DNA of 64,000 nt, taken from the NCBI RefSeq assembly GCF_000744705.1, contig NZ_JQML01000001.1, positions 4,970,017-5,034,016 of the forward strand. The letters run 5' to 3'. Source of the stretch: Streptacidiphilus albus JL83. GTDB lineage: Bacteria; Actinomycetota; Actinomycetes; Streptomycetales; Streptomycetaceae. This document shows, piece after piece, positions 59,001 to 64,000 of the stretch. Position numbers and translations under genes: made by a program. The stretch's first letter is position 1. Each line of letters opens with the position of its first letter. Under the pieces are notes generated by a model, which was not told the origin of the DNA, ran no database searches, and was given only the letters and a program-made list of their open reading frames with translations.

Positions 59001-60392
59001 TCAGCGACCCTTGCGCAACAGCGGGGTGAGCGCCCAGGTGAGCAGCGCCGGGACGAGGAAGGAGAAGAGCGAGGCCGAGGTCCACACCTGGGGGTGGATG
59101 TGGGTGGCGTTCTGGGCGTCGGCCCAGAAGTCCGGCCACCACTGCAGCCAGCCGGTGAGCGCGGCGGGGGAGATCAGCTCGTAGACGGCGAAGCCGATCG
59201 CCCAGGGCAGCAGCGTCAGCCATCGCGTCGGCGCCTCCTGCGACATGTCCCAGCCGCCCTCGCGCCGGCCGGCGCCGAAGAAGAAGTCCACCGCGAGGAC
59301 CGCCGACAGCGGCACGAAGACCGCGCCGATCAGCCCGAGGAAGTTCTCGTAGCCGCTGAAGTCGGTCACGCCCAGGCCGAGCACGGTGACCAGCGCGCCG
59401 ATGCCGACGGTGAGGTAGCGGCGGTCGGCCCTCGGGAAGAGGTTGTGGATGGACATCGCGGTCGAGTAGACGTTGGCGAAGGACTGGTCGGCCTCGCGCA
59501 GCACCAGGATCGAGAAGAACACCCAGCCGGCGGTGATGCCCATGAAGGTCGTGAAGATCTTGTTCGGGTCGCCGCCCACCTGCACCAGCGCCAGCAGCCC
59601 GACGATGTAGCACCACACCTGGGAGACGGTGTAGCCGCTGAACGCGCCCCAGAACGAGCCGGCGCTGCTCTTCGCGTGCCGGGTGTAGTCGGCGGCGAGC
59701 GGGACGAAGGAGATGGAGACCGCGATCACCGAGTCGACGGCCGGCAGGAAGCCGGTCCAGTTGCCGTGCCCGGGGTCGGGGACGCCCCGGCGCAGCAGCT
59801 CGACGGTGAAGAACAGCATGGCGACACCGACCGCGATGGCGACGTAGCGGCGCAGCACGGCGATCGAGCCGAGCGGGCGGATCGTCATCGCGGTGGTGAG
59901 CACCCCGGCGGCGACCACGTAGACCCAGTGCGGGATCCCCCCGTAGAGCGCGTCCGCGCCCATGGCGATGACGGTGAGCTCGAAGACGCCCCAGCCGACG
60001 CACTGGACGATGTTGAGGATCGTCGGCAGGTACGACAGCCGGGTGCCGAAGAGGCCGCGCAGGATCGCCATCGCGGGCGCGCCGGCCCGGGTGCCGATGA
60101 CGGCCGCGACGGCGAGCATCAGCGCGCCGATGACGGTGCCGATGACGATGGCGGTGATCGAGGCCGCGAGCGAGAGGTCCTTGTTGTTGAAGACCAGCAC
60201 GGTCGCGGCGCTCTGGAAGCCGATGAGGCTGATGCCGAGGTTGGTCCAGAAGGCCGCCTGGTCCCGGAAGCCCAGGGTGCGGGGCGGTCGGGTGTCCAGG
60301 ACCAGCGGAGCCTCGGGGCGTTCGCCGCCGCCGGAGGGTGGTTCGAGAACGGCGGAATCGGACGCGGGTGTGGACGCGGACGTGGACGTCAC
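59001..60392 (-). CDS. cytX: NCS1-family transporter, CytX-type (HMP/thiamine precursor)
   Basis: 463 residues with about twelve membrane segments. It is an NCS1 cytosine/purine permease-family protein (such as FWTNLGISLIGFQSAATVLV and IRPLGSIAVLRRYVAIAVGV). The start GTG 60392 lies 10 bases after GGGAG at the 3' end of a TPP riboswitch. That makes it CytX, the putative hydroxymethylpyrimidine importer feeding thiamine synthesis, rather than a general cytosine permease. Expression should fall when thiamine pyrophosphate is high. Confidence 0.92.
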   Translation of the reverse strand: MTSTSASTPASDSAVLEPPSGGGERPEAPLVLDTRPPRTLGFRDQAAFWTNLGISLIGFQSAATVLVFNNKDLSLAASITAIVIGTVIGALMLAVAAVIGTRAGAPAMAILRGLFGTRLSYLPTILNIVQCVGWGVFELTVIAMGADALYGGIPHWVYVVAAGVLTTAMTIRPLGSIAVLRRYVAIAVGVAMLFFTVELLRRGVPDPGHGNWTGFLPAVDSVIAVSISFVPLAADYTRHAKSSAGSFWGAFSGYTVSQVWCYIVGLLALVQVGGDPNKIFTTFMGITAGWVFFSILVLREADQSFANVYSTAMSIHNLFPRADRRYLTVGIGALVTVLGLGVTDFSGYENFLGLIGAVFVPLSAVLAVDFFFGAGRREGGWDMSQEAPTRWLTLLPWAIGFAVYELISPAALTGWLQWWPDFWADAQNATHIHPQVWTSASLFSFLVPALLTWALTPLLRKGR

Positions 60393-60399
60393 GGTGCTT

Positions 60400-60475
60400 C
60401 AGCTCCCTACGCCGGCATTACCCGGTCAGGTTCAGGCGGTCGGCACCCCGTTTCGGCGCCCTCTCAGCCTGGACA
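60400..60475 (-). promoter_or_regulatory. TPP (THI-box) riboswitch
   Basis: On the minus strand the conserved parts read CTGAGAGGG, then ACCGCCTGAACCTGACCGGG, TAATGCCGGCGTAGGGA, as in Thi-boxes. P3 is formed by the GC-rich GGCGCC and GGTGCC arms around GAAACG. The Shine-Dalgarno GGGAG for cytX forms the last conserved block, so TPP binding should hide it. The aptamer ends about eight bases before the GTG start. Confidence 0.93.
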
Positions 60476-60700
60476 GGTCCAAGCTCCCGCATATGCGTGC
60501 GACGTTCATGTTAGGACCACCTGCCCCGTCCGCCCAAGGCGTGTCCAGATCCGGATCGGCCGGACGGGTCCGCCCGGATGAGGTTTGGATGAGGGTGGCC
60601 CGGCGGCGCGGGGTGTACGGCCGACGTCGAACCGGTCGGCGGGAGGGGCGGTCGAACGGCCGGTCGGGCCTTCGATCCGATGTCGCCCAGGCTGTAGATC

Positions 60701-60735
60701 GGCTGTCGGTCGGCTGTTCGGTCGGCTGTTCGGTC
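60701..60735 (+). repeat. Three tandem 11-12-bp repeats
   Basis: GGCTGTCGGTC, GGCTGTTCGGTC and GGCTGTTCGGTC in tandem between the divergent cytX and htrA-like genes. No function is evident. The rest of the region 60476-60949 holds the promoters of the two genes. Confidence 0.7.
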
Positions 60736-60949
60736 GACGCGGGGCGGCCGGGCCTGCCGCCGCCCGCCTCAAAGGTTGATGAGAACTGCTGGCGCACCGG
60801 CTCGACCTGCGGTATCAGGAGGTACCTTCATCACTGCTGGATACACGCGCATCGCAGATCGTCGGCGTGCGCACGGCTGGCGCTTATGACGCCCCGACAC
60901 CGCGTGGGCAATGCTTTGGGGCTCCGGTCCCACTATGAGGAGGTCATTC

Positions 60950-62539
60950 GTGAGCACCGAGCACGAGGGCGGGTTCGCCGGGTCGGACGACCGGCCCGAG
61001 CCCACCGCCGGGGATTCGGTGGCGCCCGCTCCCGACGTGCGTGATGCTGCGGTGGCCGACGGCCCGGCGGTCGCGCCGCCGGTCGACCCGGGCCTCTCCG
61101 ACTTCCCGCCGCCGTCGGCTGCCCAGCCGCAGCTGCCGCCGGTGCCGCCGGCCCCGGTCGCGCCCGCTGCTCCGGTCGCACCCGTCGCGCCCACCGACGC
61201 GTTCGCGGTCCCCGCGCCGCCCGCACCGCCGTACCCCGCCCCCCAGCAGCCCGGGCAGTACCCCCAGCAGGGCGGTCAGTACCTCCAGCAGGGCGGCTAC
61301 CCGCAGCAGGGCCAGTACCCGGCTCAGTACCCGCAGCCCGGACAGCCGCCCTACGGCTACCCGCAGGGTCAGCAGCCGCTGCCCTACGGTGCACCGTTCC
61401 CGGCCGGCAGCGCCTGGCCGCCGCCGCGCAAGAAGCGCCGCCGGGTCGGCCTCGCGGCCGTGCTGGTGGCGACGGCGGTGCTGGCCGGCGGCATCGGCGG
61501 CGGCATCGGTTCCTGGCTCGGCAACAACAGCAACAACTCCGGCGACTCCGCCTCGGTGAACCCGAAGGCGCTCAGCCGGTCCCCCGAGAGCATCGCCGGG
61601 ATAGCTGCGAAGTCGCTGCCCAGCGTGGTGACCATCTCGGCCTCCAACTCGCAGGAGTCGGGCACCGGCACGGGCTTCATCTTCAACAGTCAGGGCTACA
61701 TCCTGACCAACAATCACGTGGTCGCCCCGTCGACCAGCGGCGGCAAGCTGAGCGTCAAGTTCTCGGACGGCAACAGCTACCCGGCCACGATCGTGGGCCG
61801 TGCCGAGGGCTACGACGTCGCGGTGATAAAGATCAACGGCACTCCCAAGGAGAAGCTGGTCCCGCTGCCCCTGGGCAACTCGGACGCGGTCGCGGTCGGT
61901 GACACCACCATCGCCATCGGCGCGCCCTTCGGCCTCTCCGGCACCGTCACCTCGGGCATCATCAGCGCCAAGAACCGTCCGGTGGCCTCCGGCGAGTCCG
62001 GCGTCGACACCTCGTACATGAATGCCCTGCAGACCGACGCCTCGATCAACCCCGGGAACTCCGGCGGTCCGCTGATGAACTCGGTCGGCCAGGTGATCGG
62101 CATCGACTCGGCGATCCAGTCCGCCGGCGCCACCGACGCCGAGGGCCAGTCGGGCAGCGTGGGCCTCGGCTTCGCGATCCCGATCAACCAGGCCGAGTAC
62201 GTCGCCGCGCAGCTGATCAAGACCGGTCAGCCGATATACCCGATCATCGGCATCCTGCGTGACAACAGCTACACGGGCAACGGCGCGAAGATCGCCTCCT
62301 CCGCCATCTCGGGCACGGCGCCGGTCACCGCCGGCGGCCCGGCCGCCCAGGCCGGCCTCCAGCCCGGCGACGTGATCACCGAGTTCGACGGCGTGCTGAT
62401 CGACAGCGGCCCCACCCTGGTGAGTGAGATCTGGTCGCTCCACCCGGGCGCCAAGGTCCCGGTCGTCTACACCCGCAACGGCGTCACCCACACCACCGAG
62501 CTCACCCTCGGCCAGCGCGTCGGCGACGACTCCCAGTAG
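60950..62539 (+). CDS. HtrA/DegP-like membrane-anchored serine protease with PDZ domain
   Basis: 529 residues. GTG 60950 follows GAGGAGG by six bases. A long cytoplasmic Pro/Gln/Tyr-rich N-terminus (repeats like QYPQQGG, YPQQGQYPAQYPQPGQP) and one membrane segment (GLAAVLVATAVLAGGIGGGI) precede a trypsin-like domain with His256 (LTNNHVVAP), Asp289 (GYDVAVIKI) and Ser371 (NPGNSGGPL). A C-terminal PDZ domain follows (AAQAGLQPGDVITEFDGVLI). It should act in extracytoplasmic protein quality control. Confidence 0.95.
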   Translation: MSTEHEGGFAGSDDRPEPTAGDSVAPAPDVRDAAVADGPAVAPPVDPGLSDFPPPSAAQPQLPPVPPAPVAPAAPVAPVAPTDAFAVPAPPAPPYPAPQQPGQYPQQGGQYLQQGGYPQQGQYPAQYPQPGQPPYGYPQGQQPLPYGAPFPAGSAWPPPRKKRRRVGLAAVLVATAVLAGGIGGGIGSWLGNNSNNSGDSASVNPKALSRSPESIAGIAAKSLPSVVTISASNSQESGTGTGFIFNSQGYILTNNHVVAPSTSGGKLSVKFSDGNSYPATIVGRAEGYDVAVIKINGTPKEKLVPLPLGNSDAVAVGDTTIAIGAPFGLSGTVTSGIISAKNRPVASGESGVDTSYMNALQTDASINPGNSGGPLMNSVGQVIGIDSAIQSAGATDAEGQSGSVGLGFAIPINQAEYVAAQLIKTGQPIYPIIGILRDNSYTGNGAKIASSAISGTAPVTAGGPAAQAGLQPGDVITEFDGVLIDSGPTLVSEIWSLHPGAKVPVVYTRNGVTHTTELTLGQRVGDDSQ

Positions 62540-62555
62540 CACCCGCCCGGCCGAC

Positions 62556-62598
62556 AGCCCCGTACCCCCGGCGCCCCGCGCCGGGACCGTACGGGGCT
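62556..62598 (+). terminator. Terminator after htrA-like gene
   Basis: A long, nearly complete stem: AGCCCCGTAC (62556-62565) pairs with GTACGGGGCT (62589-62598), and an inner CCCGGCGC pairs with GCGCCGGG. Confidence 0.8.
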
Positions 62599-62682
62599 AT
62601 TCGCTTCCCATGCACGGGCCGACTCGTGAGAAGATCCCTGGGCGCGGTCTCCCGGGGCCTGCCCCGCGGCGACCTGTGCGAA

Positions 62683-62771
62683 GGAGAGCTGCCCGAGCGG
62701 CCTAAGGGAACAGTCTTGAAAACTGTCGGCGGGGGAGACTTCGCCCGAGGGTTCGAATCCCTCGCTCTCCG
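62683..62771 (+). tRNA. tRNA-Ser (anticodon UGA)
   Basis: A class II tRNA of 89 bases. The acceptor stem is GGAGAGC (62683-62689) with GCTCTCC (62764-62770), discriminator G. The anticodon stem ACAGT/ACTGT encloses CTTGAAA, giving anticodon TGA at 62717-62719, which reads UCA. A long variable arm (CGGCGGGGGAGACTTCGCCC) and the T-arm GAGGGTTCGAATCCCTC are present. CCA is not encoded (G-CAG follows). Confidence 0.96.
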
Positions 62772-62793
62772 CAGGTAGGGAACACGCAGGTCA

Positions 62794-62830
62794 GGGCGGG
62801 TACCGGCTGAATACCGATACCCGCCCTTTT
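62794..62830 (+). terminator. tRNA-Ser terminator
   Basis: GGGCGGGTA (62794-62802) pairs with TACCCGCCC (62818-62826), followed by TTTT, the classic intrinsic terminator form, 23 bp after the tRNA. Confidence 0.85.
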
Positions 62831-63332
62831 CGATTCCCGTCCCACGCTGTCCCACCCGCGTACCGGGGCTGACCAGCCCGTGTGGAACATCCGTGGAACG
62901 GTTCCACACGGGACGCGATCGAACTGCGACCCGGCTTCAGTCGATCGCCCTCGTTTATCGCCGCACAGTGACGATGATCTCCCCCACTCCCCCAAGGTAG
63001 GCGGAGCAGCGGTGGGCGCTGCGAGCGTTCTCGAGTAGGAGCCCACCCGTCGCCGAACGCGGACCGAGCTGTTAGCTCTGGCCCGTCTTCATGGCTCGCG
63101 CCAACTGGGTGGGCTGGAGGCTCTTGTGGTGGCCTGACAGGCAATCATCCGCTTTGCCCGGTTTCGGAGATGGCCCTGAGGGCCCAACGGTCCATGGTTG
63201 TCAGGCTGACGACTAGGCTTTTTGAGAGCGAGAGGGAAGGCCGCCCTGGTCCGTTTGGTTGGCGCCTGAGGCCGAGGCGGACCTTCCCTTCGCTGGTCCC
63301 GCACGTCCACTTCCAGTAGAAGGGGGACTCCT
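62831..63332. other. Region without recognised genes after tRNA-Ser
   Basis: About 500 bp downstream of the tRNA terminator. It contains an inverted repeat CGTGTGGAAC...GTTCCACACG at 62879-62910 and stretches of lower GC. No clear coding region, integrase or 3'-tRNA duplicate is seen within the window. The change in texture suggests accessory DNA starts here. Confidence 0.45.
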
Positions 63333-63506
63333 GTGGAGTCTACCGAGGTCCCAGAGCCCAAGGACAGGCAAAAGAGCGCAGTTCAGCGCCGTCGCGCGCT
63401 GAAGAGGTACGCCCGCGTGGCGTGGCTGAACGCCGTGAAGGGGGCGTCAGCGGCTGCTGGCACTGCCGCTGTGACCTGTGCCGTCTGGTGGCTCCAGAAC
63501 CGCTAA
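63333..63506 (+). CDS. Small basic membrane peptide
   Basis: 57 residues from GTG 63333 with AAGGGGG upstream: MESTEVPEPKDRQKSAVQRR, then RALKRYARVAWLNAVKGASA and AAGTAAVTCAVWWLQNR. A strongly basic N-terminal half is followed by one hydrophobic helix ending WWLQNR. It may be a small membrane protein of an accessory element. I do not recognise the family. Confidence 0.5.
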   Translation: MESTEVPEPKDRQKSAVQRRRALKRYARVAWLNAVKGASAAAGTAAVTCAVWWLQNR

Positions 63507-63543
63507 ACCGACGACGAGAAGCAAAGGGGCCTCCGGTGTTTCG

Positions 63544-63873
63544 ATGCTGGAGGCCCTGGTCATGTCCGACGAGGTCTGGCTGGTGACCGATACCATGCGC
63601 CTGCGCGAGGGCGAACTCCAGAACTCTTCGGTGGCATTCGCATTCGCATCGCTACGTGCGACTGCAGGTGTTGAGGGGGAGGTGGCCTTGCTCAACACGT
63701 TCAACATGAGTGTCGGAGGCAGCCATGCCAGACGAGGTGAAGAACAAGCGCTCGCCCGTCTCCATGACCTTGCTCCATGCCGGCGAGAAGCTCGGGTCGG
63801 GCCTGGACTCCGACCTTGGGCGATCCCATCAACGATCCCGAGCTCGGTACCACCGCGCTCCGCTTCTCGCTGA
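63544..63873 (+). CDS. Hypothetical protein, doubtful 3' end
   Basis: ATG 63544 opens MLEALVMSDEVWLVTDTMRL, REGELQNSSVAFAFASLRAT and AGVEGEVALLNTFNMSVGG, which look protein-like. From about 63715 the frame overlaps the next gene, which has a better ribosome-binding site, so the real end is probably near there and may be obscured by a frameshift. No family is recognised. Confidence 0.35.
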   Translation: MLEALVMSDEVWLVTDTMRLREGELQNSSVAFAFASLRATAGVEGEVALLNTFNMSVGGSHARRGEEQALARLHDLAPCRREARVGPGLRPWAIPSTIPSSVPPRSASR

Positions 63874-64000
63874 GCGGGGCCGACAAAGTGGTCCGCCTCT
63901 TCTGTCAGGACAAGTTCGAGCTCATTGATGTCCTGGTCTCCGGTCGAGTGCCCGGCGACGCTTTCGGTGCCGCGTCACCCGGCCTGTACGTGGCCGCTAT
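63725..64000 (+). CDS. Hypothetical protein, frameshifted and cut by the window end
   Basis: ATG 63725 follows GGAGG by five bases: MPDEVKNKRSPVSMTLLHAG, EKLGSGLDSDLG. At about 63818 the sense continues in another frame as DPINDPELGTTALRFSLSGA, DKVVRLFCQDKFELIDVLVS and GRVPGDAFGAASPGLYVAA up to the window edge. Removing one G from CTTGGGCGAT would join the two parts. The function is unknown; the C-terminus lies outside the window. Confidence 0.5.

Noticed and set aside
59001-60392. General cytosine permease CodB
   Set aside because: The TPP riboswitch directly before the start argues for a thiamine-precursor (CytX) role.

Overview
The window is very GC-rich chromosomal DNA from a member of the Streptomycetaceae (Streptomyces or a close relative such as Kitasatospora or Streptacidiphilus). 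The evidence is a conservon (sensor kinase, roadblock protein, DUF742 protein, GTPase), SpoIIE-type and anti-sigma-type ATPase regulators, frequent GTG starts, GTGA/ATGA coupled genes and Streptomyces-style proline-rich membrane proteins. The order serS, pheA, DyP peroxidase, CopC/D, PCu(A)C, Sco is a conserved core block of Streptomyces chromosomes (from memory, the SCO396x area of S. coelicolor).

Layout. 1-6.5 kb: end of a sensor kinase, a Cof-type phosphatase and a conservon whose kinase carries two compensating frameshifts. 6.5-7.4 kb: a two-gene HTH/Clp-N operon with tandem palindromes and a probably leaderless start. 7.6-16.4 kb: an accessory island and the most unusual part of the window. 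Four partial copies of an LLM-class (F420/luciferase-like) oxidoreductase gene end at the same codon in a 27-bp core repeat. Three of them are each followed by the last gene of a toxin-antitoxin operon on the opposite strand (VapBC, VapBC, HEPN-MNT). One intact LLM gene, a duplicated small gene and an orphan immunity-gene remnant lie in the same stretch. No integrase is visible. 16.3-20.7 kb: an RHS polymorphic toxin with its presumed immunity gene.

21-25 kb: a secreted Ntn acylase, then a tautomerase divergent from a TetR regulator across a perfect 18-bp palindrome. 25.3-29.4 kb: an operon of four paralogous single-pass membrane proteins sharing an LLLPxP motif. 29.5-33.2 kb: two ABC-2 ATPase/permease pairs. 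33.2-40.8 kb: MFS exporter with GntR regulator, Uma2-family nuclease, HAD phosphatase, serS, a cluster of DnaA-box-like sites, pheA and a TauD-like dioxygenase. 40.9-47.3 kb: a minus-strand copper-trafficking locus (membrane protein, YcnI, Sco, PCu(A)C, CopC/D, DyP peroxidase). 47.5-58.9 kb: regulators (RsbW-like ATPases, TipA-like MerR protein with a tipA-like operator, GlxA/AraC regulator, SpoIIE phosphatase), an aminopeptidase P, a glycosyltransferase, a primase-polymerase-like protein, a SEC-C protein and a glycerophosphodiesterase. 59-60.5 kb: a CytX-type transporter under a TPP riboswitch. 60.9-62.8 kb: an HtrA-like protease and tRNA-Ser(UGA), followed by small accessory genes to the window end.

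Several genes are split by single-base indels next to C or G runs (cvnA twice, the SpoIIE phosphatase, an HTH gene, the last gene). These may be sequencing errors or real mutations and limit certainty about those products.
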